Source: Melampsora larici-populina 98AG31
Taxonomy: Eukaryota > Basidiomycota > Pucciniomycetes > Pucciniales > Melampsoraceae
Direction: 5' to 3'
Length of the DNA stretch: 64,000 nt
Assembly: GCF_000204055.1 (NCBI RefSeq)
Contig: NW_006768765.1
Coordinates: 3,403,818 to 3,467,817, forward strand
The notes under the pieces were generated by a model. The model was not told the origin of the DNA. It saw only the letters and a list, made by a program, of their open reading frames with translations, and did not search any database. Positions 21,946-33,600 of this stretch are shown in pieces (position 1 is the stretch's first letter; each line of letters starts with the position of its first letter). The translations under genes and the position numbers were made by a program.

Positions 21946-22484
21946 TTGATTGTTTCCTTGAATCTTTGCAATTCTGTATGACTTTGGTAGAAATCTGTAC
22001 TCAATTCATCAATTGGCCCGAGTCAATTTTTCTGATTGTGTTTCTTTCCTTGATTTTTCTACTTCTTCATCCACTATAAAGTATGTAATGAAGAAAAGTT
22101 TACTTCGGTTTACTCATGATGAAAGCCAAACAATAATAAACAACTTTTTTATTTGTTTTTCTAAGATTTCTAGATGAATTTCTAAATGGAAACTATCAGT
22201 CGATACTATTGACAATGAAATCAAGACAAACTATTGACATTGAAATTGAGAAGTAAACAAAAACTGAAATGAGACAAATGGAAAACTGAGACAAAAAGTT
22301 CATTCATTGAGATCACATGGATACAGACAACTGGAGACCGAGACAAAGAGTTACTAATAGGGATGAAAAAGCAGAGACAAAATACTCATCTATTGAGGTC
22401 AGATTGATACAACAAACTGAAGACCGATCAGAGAGACCAAGTAGAGTCGCTATTGATACTTGTACATAGTGAATTTCAGATAGA
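21946..22484. other. Non-coding interior of the transposon
   Basis: About 540 AT-rich bases between the minisatellites and the 3' end of the accessory gene. It contains loose repeats of GAGACAAA and ACTGAGAC-like words. No gene supported. Confidence 0.5.
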
Positions 22485-24310
22485 TCATAAAGTTGTCATC
22501 TTTGATCGCACCCAATCCCATCGTAAATCTTCCAAAGTAAAATCCAAGAAGAACAAACAGTTGCTTTCGCTTTCAAACACTTGAGAAGCCTTCACAAAGT
22601 CTCTATTATCAGGAAATTCCTTTTGACCTTCAGACATGAAGATAGGCATTGCTTTTTTTCGGAAGGGAAAAGGTTCTTGTACTGCAGCGGGGTAGGAAGT
22701 GTTTGCTGGAACAGGAAGTCGAGATACTCTAGCCTGAAGGATCTCGGCTTCTTGTTTTTTGTATTCATCTATGGAGATCCACTTCCAGCCTTTTCGACGT
22801 GGTGGCATCACAAGGCTCACACCTGGAACTTCATTCACCTGAAACAGGGGATTTAGTAATTCATATGAACCAGGATACAAAAATCACGTACAATATCTTG
22901 AGCCCAGATTTTAATCATGTTTGTATTCAACCTCTGCAATTCATCTTTGTTTTCTGGATTGATCACTCGAATTGAGCTTTCACCATTAGCTTCACTCTTT
23001 GTGAAGCGTGTAGTGAGGTCTTGAATTGCCTTCAGAAGACGAGCCTCGTTCGAATCATCAAGATCGTTCTATGATGGGACAGCAGACATTCAGCTGCATT
23101 CGAAATCAAATTTTTGAATAACTTACAGGTGTGGCCTGCCTATGATGGGCTCCTTGGGCTCGGCTTTGCTTGAGTCGAGCAAGATTTCGAGCTACTTTTT
23201 CGGCCTGCAGATTGATTTGTCAAAACCAACCCCAATCACAATGATTAAAAAGGACTCACATTGTTCTCCTTTGCCTTTTTAGTCTTTGGATTTGCCTGTA
23301 CAAAATTCAAATGCATGGATTGCTTCGGGCACTCGAGGCAAGCTGTAATGAAATTGTTATAAGCAGCCTCAGACATGATTTCAAACTCGTTTTTCTTGAG
23401 GAAGCTCTTGTGGGCATGGATCCAACCAGTAACTTTCAGATCGCCCTCTGAGAGTGCGAAGTTAAGGGCTTCGGAGATATTTGCCTCGAGTAAATCACAT
23501 TGACTGAATATCAAAGAACGGAAAAGTTCGAGATCGGTATCATCATTTACTGATACTCGAATCTCCCAATCATTCTTGAGGGGGGTGTAGGTGGGCCAAA
23601 TCGGTCCTGAAGCCTTTGTTGACCTCTTGGCCCGTGATCGGCTAGATTGAGCGTCTTCGTTAGGTTCATCTGGTACAAAGACCTCAACGTGCACTTTGAA
23701 AGCCAGCTCAGTGGTTTTCAAAGATGAGAAATCTGAAGATGAAGAGTCAAACTTGATATCTACAGGGAGAATAATCAACAAGACATACCTTCACAGTCAA
23801 CCGAGACACCATTGAAACCCAAGTCCTGAGATGTTCCATTCAAAACAGGTGGAGGCGGCAAATCTGAAGACAAAGTGTCAAACTGAATATCTACAGGGAG
23901 AATAAACAACAAGACATACCTTCACAATCAACTTCAATAACATTTGAACCTAAGACCCCAGATCTTCCATTCAAATGAGGTGGAGAGAAAGAAAAAGAGG
24001 TTGATGGTTGTGATGTTGGAAATGGGGTTGAGCTGGTCTGACTGAACCCTTGATAAGGGAGATGCCCAGGTGCATGCAATGTTGGTGCTTCTCGAGTCAA
24101 ATCTTGAGCCGGATGGAAGAAGCTTGAAGATGTACCACTATACGAACCACGAGACTGTTGAGCAGTGTTGAAGTTGATGGTTCTTTGATATGGGTGTGAT
24201 TGATTAAAACTTCGAAAAGACTGTGAATTGTGAGAAGCAGGCATGTTGAGAATGGGCCAATTGTGTGTGGATGGATGTGGCGCTGGCTTCAAGCAAGCAA
24301 TCCAGTTCAA
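22485..24310 (-). CDS. Transposon accessory protein, unknown function
   Basis: Six exons splice in frame to 533 residues: 24310-23920, 23890-23789, 23759-23260, 23204-23127, 23068-22892 and 22838-22485. I recognise no domain. The N-terminal 130 residues are rich in Ser, Pro, Phe and His. A duplicated segment follows, each half with VDCED-I-(Q/K)-FD, separated by two nearly identical 29-nt introns. The middle (residues about 190-330) looks globular: PTYTPLKNDWEIRVSVNDDT, LFRSLIFSQCDLLEA and GDLKVTGWIHAHKSFLKK. Next is a basic linker (AEKVARNLARLKQSRAQG), then a C-terminal part with MPPRRKGWKWISIDEYKKQ and a Phe-rich end. It converges on the transposase inside shared inverted repeats, so a role in transposition or its control is likely, but this is inference. 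A second ATG at 24243 is an alternative start. Confidence 0.8.
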
Positions 24311-24364
24311 CTGAGCTCGACACTGCCATCAGCCTTTCCCGCGGTTTTCCCGCAGGATTGGAAA

Positions 24365-24427
24365 CCGCGGAAATGAAAAAAATAAAAAAATAAAACACGA
24401 CAACCACTTTTATTTTCGAAATTGCTG
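24365..24427 (-). repeat. Right terminal inverted repeat of the transposon
   Basis: Complement of the left repeat, from CCGCGG outward to GCTG, followed by the TA target duplicate. A further short inverted pair of CCGCGG/CCCGCGG words lies just inside. Confidence 0.9.
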
Positions 24428-24429
24428 TA

Positions 24430-25585
24430 AATAATCATGGCATCACAACATTCTTATATGATCAGGAGGAACTTGTTTAAAATATTTGATATCTCCCATG
24501 AGATTGATTCCATTGATGAGGATTTGAAGAATTAAAATTGTTGAGGTGAAGAGAGGTGACTTTCAGTCAATTTCATCTCGCAACTTGCACTTGTTTGATC
24601 TCTACTATACCTCTCCCACTTTTTTGCTCTTTACCACTTCCAGTCTTCACATCTCTGAAACTCTTACTTGTAAAAAAACTATTTGTTCTTCATAAATATA
24701 CTGCTGGCTGGAACAAATCCCAAGTGTGAGCCAAGATCCAAAATGGACATTTTTGTGCGCAGTACATATCTGAGGTTGGATGATGTTCATAGGATTTCAA
24801 TTGTGCTATTCTTGGCCGCGACGAGTATTATCAGGAGAATATACAACCTAAGGGCTCTGATGATTGGAGCCGCAGTTCGCAATGAAGTGATTAAATAGTT
24901 TCATCCTGAACGCATACGCCAAAACCAGAAACACCTTCCTGGCAGTGGAGTGCTCTTTCAATGCGCGCGATCCAATGATCATGTTCTCCACCTCAGCTCA
25001 TTCATTGATGAGACTTTCAATCCAATCATCAGATCAGGGGTTCTACGCAGCTGTTACTCCTGTGGCGGTGAAGGTGTTCTGAACCTCAAGGTTGTCAGAG
25101 GTCTCGCATCCCGCAATCCCTACGGATTTTATGGTACTCAAACGCCTTGCTCAGCATCCAATTATTACTTGAACAGGCCTGAAAGTTCTGATTCACTTCA
25201 ATGAGGCAATATTACAATTCATGAAGATGTCCTTCAGGATCGCCATATCGTTGACGGGCAAGTCGAAGCTTCTGTATGCTCCAGCAGCCTGCTGGTCATT
25301 CATTGCGATCGAGAAGCTCGTGGCTGTAAAAGTGGAGCAGGTTTTCAATTTTCTTTTTCTTTTTCAGATCATTCTCTCCGGTAGCCTATCACTATCCGTT
25401 ATCTACCTCCAAAGTTCAGATCAGAGAGAAAGAATCTCTCATTTGTCTTGGTATATATTGTTTCTTTTCAATTTGATCACATTCGTCTCATCTCCACGCA
25501 GAGCTTCGGCTTTTCATTCGCTACGATTTTTTCCGACACTCATTTCTGATTCTTTCTAAGCGGTACGATAAGCGATTTCAACAAA
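24430..25585. other. Intergenic, no supported gene
   Basis: About 1.15 kb with several short + frames that do not join into a convincing gene. The last 150 bases before 25586 should hold the promoter of the secreted-protein gene. Confidence 0.45.
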
Positions 25586-26764
25586 ATGGCCTCTAAACCA
25601 AAGGCGCCTAGACGGGAGTCGCGATTTCTTTCCACACTTGCCAAATTTCTTTATATGATGATCATTTTCTGTTTGCCGTGTCAAGCTGCAAAGAGTAGAT
25701 TGGAAAAAAGGATGAGTCCAGGTCCCAGAAGGCTTCCAATCCATCTGGAAAAACGAATGACACAAGTAGACCATATAACCCAACCCTTGTTACACAACGA
25801 TCTAGTTGGACAACATGATCGTGCTCAATTTCCCGAACATTACGCCACTGCAAAAAAGGCAGTAAGCTAACTGTTTCTCATTTATATATATATCACTATA
25901 TATAGAAATCCTTGGCTAAAGGATTTCATACAATAATTTCTCATTTCAGGCTCAAACTGGTATTGAAAAACATGATCCACATAAAATAAAGTCGGATCTG
26001 GTTGCGTGGCACGCTCCGGAAACATACGTGAGTTTTCTTAAGATCGTAAACCACCTGAGTTGTATTCTCATTTCACACAAGCATTGCAGAGATATAAAAC
26101 CCAATCCGGTAATCCTACAACTGGAAGTCGCATGTCTCCCACTGACGCGCAGAGCGTCTCAGTGGACGAGGTGCGAAGGTGTGTTCAGCACAACTTTTTA
26201 AAGCTCTCAGCTGATCCGGCATAACTGACACGTCCGAAAAAATAATCTGGTTTTCTATTACCGAATCAAGTGAACAACGTCGCTACCTCCCTGAGTGGCT
26301 CGCAGACAATCCAAAGGATTTAGAAGCATTTCGAGATTGGTTAGCGAAGAGATTCAGTCGCAAATTCAAACAGTCTGAATTACGAAAATTCACCAATGCG
26401 TATGTTAAGATCCATAGATCGAATGCTTCACAACTACAACAAATGGTCCTAAAATTGACTCATCTTTTAAATTTGTAGTCGTGATCAGGAAGATTATGAT
26501 AAGATTGATGTTTATATGACTTCAGCAAGAAAGAAATGGATGTACAAACGACCTCAAAATCCATACGGGCCACCTCAAAGTCCATACAAGGACCCTCATT
26601 ATTACTTCAATAAGTGGTGGAACATTCGAAATCGAAGGATTGAATGCTATGGAAATTATTGGAAGTTATTCAAGGTTGGACTTGGGGAAGCCTTAACAGC
26701 AGCTAGAAAGAACATTAAATATCTCTTCCGTCGACTTGAATGGTTTTTGAGAAAGGGGAAATGA
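25586..26764 (+). CDS. Predicted secreted protein, lineage specific (effector candidate)
   Basis: Five exons (25586-25861, 25950-26027, 26090-26178, 26271-26399, 26479-26764) splice in frame to 285 residues. After a basic N-terminus there is a hydrophobic core and signal-peptide end (FLYMMIIFCLPCQA, cleavage expected after residue 34). The mature part opens with two LEKR-M sites 15 residues apart (residues 39-42 and 54-57), which resemble Kex2-type processing sites. The middle is acidic to neutral with YLPEWLADNPKDLEAFRDWL; the end is rich in Trp and Tyr (YYFNKWWNIRNRRIECYGNY) and Arg/Lys. There is only one cysteine in the mature chain. No known domain is recognised. Intron 3 uses the acceptor that keeps the frame (tcaag|TGAACA); an earlier AG would introduce a stop. 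Confidence 0.75.
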
Positions 26765-27705
26765 AAGATTGTTATCAGATATTTTTTGGGGTTTCCGTGT
26801 GGCACTGGTGGGTCTTGTGATGATTGAGATCTTGATGTATGACTACTATTTGGGACATCTATCTCTTGCTGATCTCATCTCACTCTTACTGATGTGGTTA
26901 TATTTTTGTAATCTCTTATGATCAGTTTGTAGTGACTGCTAACTTCTAAGTGTATAAGAAGACAACGCTCTCTTAGACTTTTTGTCACCTTTCTTTTTTT
27001 CCTCATCTCATTTCCTATCTGTCACTTTGAGCAGGTTTACTGTGATGCCCATGGCCATAGTGATTTATATCACTCTAGTTATACTAGCTAGGCTTCCCTT
27101 CAGTTTATTGTCATTTATTGTATTTGCTCTTGTGTTGATCATGATGATATCAAACTTGCCGTTTCCTATCTGTCACTTCGAGCAGGTTTGCTCTGATCCT
27201 TATGGCCATAGTGATTTACATCACTTTAGTTATACTAACTAGACTTCCCTTCAGTCTTTTCTCACAATCACATTGGTGATGAGCTAGAGCACTGCACTGC
27301 GTTGAAGCTCAGTCTATGCACAAGATCTCTATCATGTTTTATGACAATTCCAACTCATGTTTATGCATTGCTGAGTTGAGCTGAGTATCTGGCTATACCA
27401 TCTATTTAGATTTAGCCTCACATAACTGAATATCACACTCAAAATCTTCTCTAAACCAATCAATCAAACAATAAGTTACTCATATACTCAATCGATTTTC
27501 AATTATCAAAAGAACAAAGATACTAATACAAAAAGGAAAAATCAGATTTTTTGAAAAAAAGATAAGAAATTTCCACCATTCAAATATAAATGAAAGTGTC
27601 GGCAAGAAGGAGAGAATCTGATGATCATCTTAACATGAAATAAGGATAGTCAAAAAGAATAACATCATTTCGAATGGAGGAGCAGAAACAATTGATCCAA
27701 TCGAT
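26765..27705. other. Intergenic with a direct repeat
   Basis: Lies between the secreted-protein gene and the 3' end of the CFEM gene. Apart from the direct repeat listed separately, nothing is recognised. Confidence 0.5.
27011..27255. repeat. 94-bp direct repeat, two copies
   Basis: TTTCCTATCTGTCACTT-GAG through CTTCCCTTCAGT occurs at 27011-27104 and again at 27162-27255, with about ten differences and a 57-base spacer. It is probably a diverged local duplication in a 3' flank. Confidence 0.85.
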
Positions 27706-28376
27706 TTAGCAGAAGACCCAGTCGTAGACTAAGAAAACGACAATGATAAAAATCGTAAGCTTGGTGAAACGTAATCCAAGGAGATCATAACCAAAGTGAA
27801 GACTAACCGAGTTATTAGAATTGATCGGCACAGTATTACTAGTACTGTTCGTAGTCGGATTGTTAACATTAGAAGAATTAGCCGGACTGATCACAGAAGT
27901 AGGGATCGTAATTCCAATAGAAGCACAAGTCTAAGCCAAACAAAATGAATCAATAAATCCAAAATAAGTAATCTGATGTAAACGCGTTTGAGTTTGGAAA
28001 CCAAAGCGTTTCTTACTTTAACACCCCAAGCAGTAGCAGCAGCTGAATCGGCTACCGAACAATCCGTTCCATAACATTTCGTAGAAGCAGTAAGAAAAGT
28101 TTCACTTTTACAAAGACAAGCGAAGTCGGTCTAATTGAGAAAAGCAAGTACAAGGTTCATAATGAGTATGGTAAACTTGATTATGATAAGAAAGAGATTG
28201 TAAATAGATGGATTTACCTGAGAACAACCTCCACTATTAGTCGTAAGTGATGTAACTAAACAAGATTGACCACAACCTGGTAAACCACTTAAATCTTGTC
28301 GTTTTTGAAGATCAATACCCAATCCGATATTTACGAAAAGAGAACCGATGAAGATTAGATTCAAAAGCTTAAACAT
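27706..28376 (-). CDS. CFEM-domain protein with probable GPI anchor
   Basis: Three exons (28376-28218, 28130-28017, 27930-27706) splice in frame to 165 residues. A signal peptide (MFKLLNLIFIGSLFVNIGLG) precedes a single eight-cysteine CFEM domain. The Cys pattern is LPGCGQSC, GGCSQTDFACLC, TKCYGTDC and KTCASIGI, including the Asp (TDFACLC) that in characterised relatives coordinates haem. A Ser/Thr/Asn-rich spacer follows, then a C-terminal hydrophobic tail (FTKLTIFIIVVFLVYDWVFC) consistent with GPI attachment. Such proteins sit in the plasma membrane or wall and serve in haem capture, wall structure or host interaction; which applies here cannot be told. The upstream frame extends further in, but a His-rich non-signal start is unlikely. 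Confidence 0.9.
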
Positions 28377-29779
28377 GACTTTATTTTCTGAGACGAAGAT
28401 ATGATGGAATCTATGAATAGGTTTGAGGTGACGATGATGATGGATGATGGGTGATGGGTGATGGTAATTGAGGATGGTAAAATGGTAAAACGGTAAAAGA
28501 TAAGGCAATCCAAACTAAACTCCACTTTTTCTTGATTACCAAATTTGTAAAATTAAAATCTTTTAATCCAAAAAGTGAAATCAAAGTTCAAGGAACCACC
28601 CCAAAGTATTTTTTAACTTTTAAATTCGGTACACACATACAAAAAGATATATCCTATCCTATAAACAAAAAAACAAGATATCTTACACAGGTAATCAATC
28701 TAAAGAATTAAACCTTCTACATATTTCCTTTTTCGATTCTTTCACTTTTTTAGATGCAGAAATTGAAGTGTAAAAGGATACAAACAAAAACCTTACAATC
28801 CAATCATCACTTGGTTTGCATTTATTTATGTATTTGGTCAAATCAATTTCTTCAAAAAAAGAGGTTTGGCGCTCACTTTTAATTGCAACCTTATCGAGTG
28901 AATTCATCAAGGAGGGGCGATGTGCATGAGCTGATGAAGTATAGTTTCCAAGCCCGCATCAGGTGTTAAATTTACATGTTACCCAGCTCAACTTTCAAGC
29001 CTACCTTTTCTTTACTGCCAACTTACGACTCCATATCTCCATCAGACTCCCGTCGGCTTCATTGGATGCTGAATATGGTATGAAAATCTTGACTTGTCAT
29101 TAAGCAACCTCTTTTGTCTGAATAAATATCCGAATTGAACGTAGTATATTTAATCTTAAGGCAATTCACCCCATTCTTTCAACATTCAAAGACACTGAGC
29201 TCCAACATAGACATAACATCACCATACATTTTTGCCCAACTTATACCTGGTAAGCAGAATGTGAATGGATTGCAGTAGGGTGAATATCAAGCTATACAGA
29301 TTCAAGACATGATCACATATCAATTGAAGATGCATTACAATCTACATGTGTACTTAAGATAGCGAGAACGAGGTTGATCATCCAACGGAAGACTAGATCA
29401 AGCTCCCACTCTATCAAATTAATATATATACATATCCAATATTTTTTTGATCTCATTGAATCTTCAAGTTATTTCATAATGGTCTTGATACGCCCTATCG
29501 ATCTCAAAGACAAAAGGTTGAATTCATGGGCCAAATTCGAGATCCTATTCAAAATTAGAAACCTTGATAGACTCTAATTGGATCGAAGATAATAGGTATT
29601 TTTTTGCCAAGGACCAAGGAAGCGAAACCTTGATTTGTGGAGATGACTGGAACGATTTTTACCCAAGATTAATAAGATCTCCCGAGAAAAGAAGTACGAA
29701 TGCTTTAAGCCCTATCAGACCGTTTCTCATAAGCTAAAGTACAAAAGAAACAAAAACAAAAAAGAATCAGTCACAATTT
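28377..29779. other. Intergenic, nothing recognised
   Basis: About 1.4 kb upstream of the CFEM gene and downstream of RPB10. Short frames only. Confidence 0.5.
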
Positions 29780-30232
29780 TCATCCCATTGTGTAGAAAAC
29801 GAAAATCGATTCGAAAAAAAAACACCGACGATTGTATTGTAGTAATTTTTCAATAAGATCCACATGAGTCAAAACCATTCGACGACAACAATATCTCTTC
29901 AAACCTAAAGCGTCCATCGCGTCACTATAATTGATCAAGAGAGAAAAAAAGAAGAAGAAATGTTAAGTGTTTGGATTGAGAATGAAGCTGAGAGTCAAGA
30001 AAAAAGACGACTAACCCTTCTGAAACTCCACTTTGTAAGATTTGAAGGTATTGATCCCATACGTTTCCTACCACTTTGCCACATGTAAAACATCTGACTG
30101 GAATAATCTTAATGTTGAATGATCGAGATGCATTGAAGTTTTGTTGAATTTGGAAGCAATGGTTAATTTGTGTTGATCATCATGAGGTTCGACAGAGAGT
30201 ACGTGAGATGCTGAAGTGAATGAACTGACCAT
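29780..30232 (-). CDS. RPB10: RNA polymerases I, II and III subunit RPABC5 (Rpb10)
   Basis: Shared small subunit of all three nuclear RNA polymerases, needed for core assembly. Three coding exons (30232-30230, 30107-30016, 29924-29780) give 79 residues. The first exon contributes only the ATG, so the conserved [15 protein letters not shown] starts right after the first splice. The atypical zinc site is intact: CFTC near the start and YCCRR after DALGLKR. The conserved tail [14 protein letters not shown] is followed here by about 13 extra residues ([16 protein letters not shown] region) where relatives usually end within a few residues of the Tyr-Asn. The extension could be real or due to base changes at the old stop. 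The gene is divergent from PHO81. Confidence 0.93.
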
Positions 30233-30633
30233 TTTTGAAAAATTTGTCAAAGTTTGAGTTGACGATTGCGTGGAGACACGAGTTGAAATCGATATTTGAA
30301 GTTTTTTGATTGGTGCAAGTCTTGACAATTAAGTACTTAGTCTTAGTCTACGGTATCGGCTGGTTTTGAAACTGACTTGAGTGTATGCAGCCTTTGCCCT
30401 GATGTGTTGTTGCTAAAATTCATAATCTAAGTTTGTTGACCGTTGATCGTTTTATGTACCAGCAACATCCTAAATTGCTTCTCATCACACGAAACCCTCG
30501 TCTCATCAGTTAATAATTATATTCTGTTAGTTCCTGCACTCATTACCACTCAGTCTCGAACAACATCAAGGTAGCATCTCAGAGCTTGCCTGTCACTCTT
30601 CGATTCAAATTCCGCGAGCTTTCTGGTATCACG
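30233..30633. promoter_or_regulatory. Divergent promoter region RPB10 / PHO81
   Basis: A 401-base gap separates start codons transcribed away from each other. It must hold both promoters and 5' leaders. No individual element could be assigned with confidence. Confidence 0.5.
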
Positions 30634-33600
30634 ATGAAGGTAAGTTTCTTAAAGATCAGCTTCAATCAATCAATACTTCAGTTTTTAGATGAGCTCATAA
30701 TCAATTCGATTTGACTTTCAAAAATCAGTTCGGAAAACAAATCCAATCTCAACAAATTCCGACTTGGTCGGTAGCTTACCTAGATTATAAAGGACTTAAA
30801 AAAGTTTGTAAACCAAATTCTCTTTTTTTTCATTTCTATCTTCTCTTCTTTTTAAGTTTAAAATGATGAGGGACGCGCCTCAACCTTGAAGAAATTGTCC
30901 GACAGATTATTAATTCTCTTGCCAAAGGACGCCCAGCAGATGCTGCTCTCCTTGCAGCCGGCGTCAGTCCCGATTTGAATAAGAATCATCTCATCTCACG
31001 TCAAGATCATCAACCTCAACCTTTGGTGATCAATGGAGAGTTTAGTGAACCGGATGCGGAAAGTAATCTGAAGGCTCATAAGGCTGCTTTCTTCTTCAAA
31101 TTGGAGAGAGAGCTCGAAAAGGTTAGATCATTCTTCAATGTTTCCAAGGAGAATATGAGCATCTATCTAACCTTGCTACTTGATTTGATTAAAGATTAAC
31201 GCATTTTATTTGCAAAAAGAAGCAGATCTCAAAGTAAGACTTCGAACATTAATCGATAAACGAAAGATTGTACAACTTTCTAGAACACGAAAGATGACAA
31301 AAACCAATTCAAGTTTTACAACACTTTATGAAGGATTTCGAAATTTTGAAAAAGATTTAAGAAAACTTCAAACGTTTGTTGAAATCAATCAAACTGGATT
31401 CCGAAAGATATTAAAAAAATGGGATAAAAGATCTAAATCTACTACCAAAGAACTTTATTTAGCTCGTCAAGTTGAAGTTCAACCGGTTTTCAATCGGGAG
31501 TGTATTGCGGAATTAAATGATGTAGCAGCTGCTAATGTTCTAGAGCTTGAAGAGCTATTGATTGATTCTGATGATCACGACTCGCGGCATTGGTCGAGCA
31601 ATCCTAGCGCTGATGGAATCCCAAGTGATCGGATCATTCCGTTGATTTCAAATCATGAAACAGATGTCGAAATGGATGTGATCGAGTTTGAGGAATTTGA
31701 GACTAGTCTTACTAAAGCTGTCCAAGATAATAATCGCGATCAAGTTCAAGAGCTCCTTCGAAATCTTCATGTACCTTCATCACCAGTTGATCAATCTGCA
31801 CCTATTCGCAATCGGATCAGTCGTATACTTTGGAAAGCGGCACTGCATGAAGAAGATTCTCCTTCCGATGCTACATGTCCCGCAGGAAAAGCCAACAGGA
31901 TGTCAATCTTGACGCCTTCCTCCGCAATGATGGATCAAGAACTCATTCCATCTTCCAGGCTTGACTTTTCGTTTGTGGATGACATCAGTGGAAGATCCTG
32001 CTTACATGAAGCCGCTAGTGTCGGTCGTACTCGTCTCATCCGTCAAGCTGTCGATCATAAGGTCTCAGTCTTGAACATTGATGTCTATGGTCGTCAACCG
32101 TTGCATTATGCTGCTATGAATGGACACGCTGCAGCTTGTAATCTTCTTCTCAGTTGTGGTGCCAATGCATACTCATCTGATCACGATGGATATACACCTC
32201 TGATTTACGCCGTCACCAAGGGCCACACCGAATGTGTCCGTACTTTGCTCGATAGTGGGGTTACCGTCGACCCGAAACAGCATGCCGACTTCGTTCCATT
32301 ATCGCTCGCTTGCCAGTATGGCCATCAAGAAATCGCTGTCATGATGCTCAAGCGTGGCGCCCAGATCTTGGCCAATCATGAAGGAATGTGGCCTCAGCAT
32401 CTTGCGGCTCGTGAAGGTCATGCCGATCTGTTACATCTGTTGGTTGATTCAGGTGCAAATGTTAATGAACTCGATAAATTCAATCAATGGACACCACTTT
32501 TTCATGCTGCTAGTGAAGGGCATAGTGTTTGTGTAAAGGTTTTGATCGAAGCACAATCCAATTGTCAAATGTTGGATGAAAGTCGAAAACCCCCAATTCA
32601 CTACGCTGCATGGCGAGGCCATATTGATTGCGTCAATCTTTTACTTGCTGAAGGCTGTATCGGTCCAAAATCAATTTGTGCTAAGCCCGATGTTGATACC
32701 TCACCTTGGAGTATCAATCGAACAGGCCAATCTGCTCCACAGGACGGGTATAAGTCGGGTAGTAGTTTCATGACAGGGGCATCCTCCGAGCTTCAAGGCA
32801 ACGATCTTGATGTTGATCTGATACCAGATTTGTCATTACCTCCACCGATCATGCCATTCCGGATTTATGGTCACAACTACTTGGACAAGAAGGCACTCAT
32901 CCAATTATCTCTTGGTCATCCCAATACGTCACGTAACCTTCGTCCTGTTGTTCAACTCTACGGCCAGCCCGAGCTTACTTCACTGAAATTAGTGATTAGT
33001 AATCGAGCTGACCCATCTTCAGCTGTTCATAGCACGATCTTACCACTTGATTATGAACATGAATCGTTTGCATTTCATACTGATGCTCTTGATCAATTTG
33101 CTCTCGAGTTTGATTTGTTTCCTACTTTTGGAACACGGATCATGGGTAAGGCAGCAGCCCTTCCGTCTACGTTCAGGGATTCATGGAACCATAAATCATA
33201 TGTGTTACCACTCTTGGACAAACATCTCAAAGTGATTGGCGAGGTAGCCTTTGAGTTGAATGTGATCAGCCCTTTCCAAGGCGTTCAACTTTCGCTTGGT
33301 GGACGAGTCGAAACTTATTGGAAAGCTACATCTAATGTATCAGGTGTTGGAACAGGGACAGCAGGAGTCAACCCCTCTTCTATCGAATCTCCAGTCACTT
33401 CGCCAGCCGGTACCCCTTCGACGCCTCATCCTACCACTGCCTTTGTTACATCTTCATCACTATCGGGTGAATATGTTCGTGTAATAGTCCAAGTCACTCG
33501 CGATGGTGTACCAGTGGTTTATCCTAAAGCTACTTTATCACTGGGAGGTTTAGATGTTCAAATTTGTGCTTTGACGAGTGAACAATTCAATACGTTAGCT

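Larger units (their letters stand above)
20071..24427. mobile_element. Two-gene Tc1/IS630-type DNA transposon, 4357 bp
   Basis: The element begins CAGCTATTTCGAAAATAAAA and the reverse complement of its right end begins CAGCAATTTCGAAAATAAAA. The match continues through GTGGTTGT(T/C)GTGTTTT and a T-rich stretch to CCGCGG, giving inverted repeats of about 60 bp. TA dinucleotides flank both ends (20069-20070 and 24428-24429), the target duplication expected for the Tc1/mariner/IS630 superfamily. Inside are a transposase gene on the plus strand (20297-21417) and a second gene on the minus strand (24310-22485), converging on a minisatellite region. The repeats are nearly identical and both genes keep open frames across all introns, which suggests a young and possibly active copy. 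Autonomous two-gene elements are unusual in this superfamily. Confidence 0.9.
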
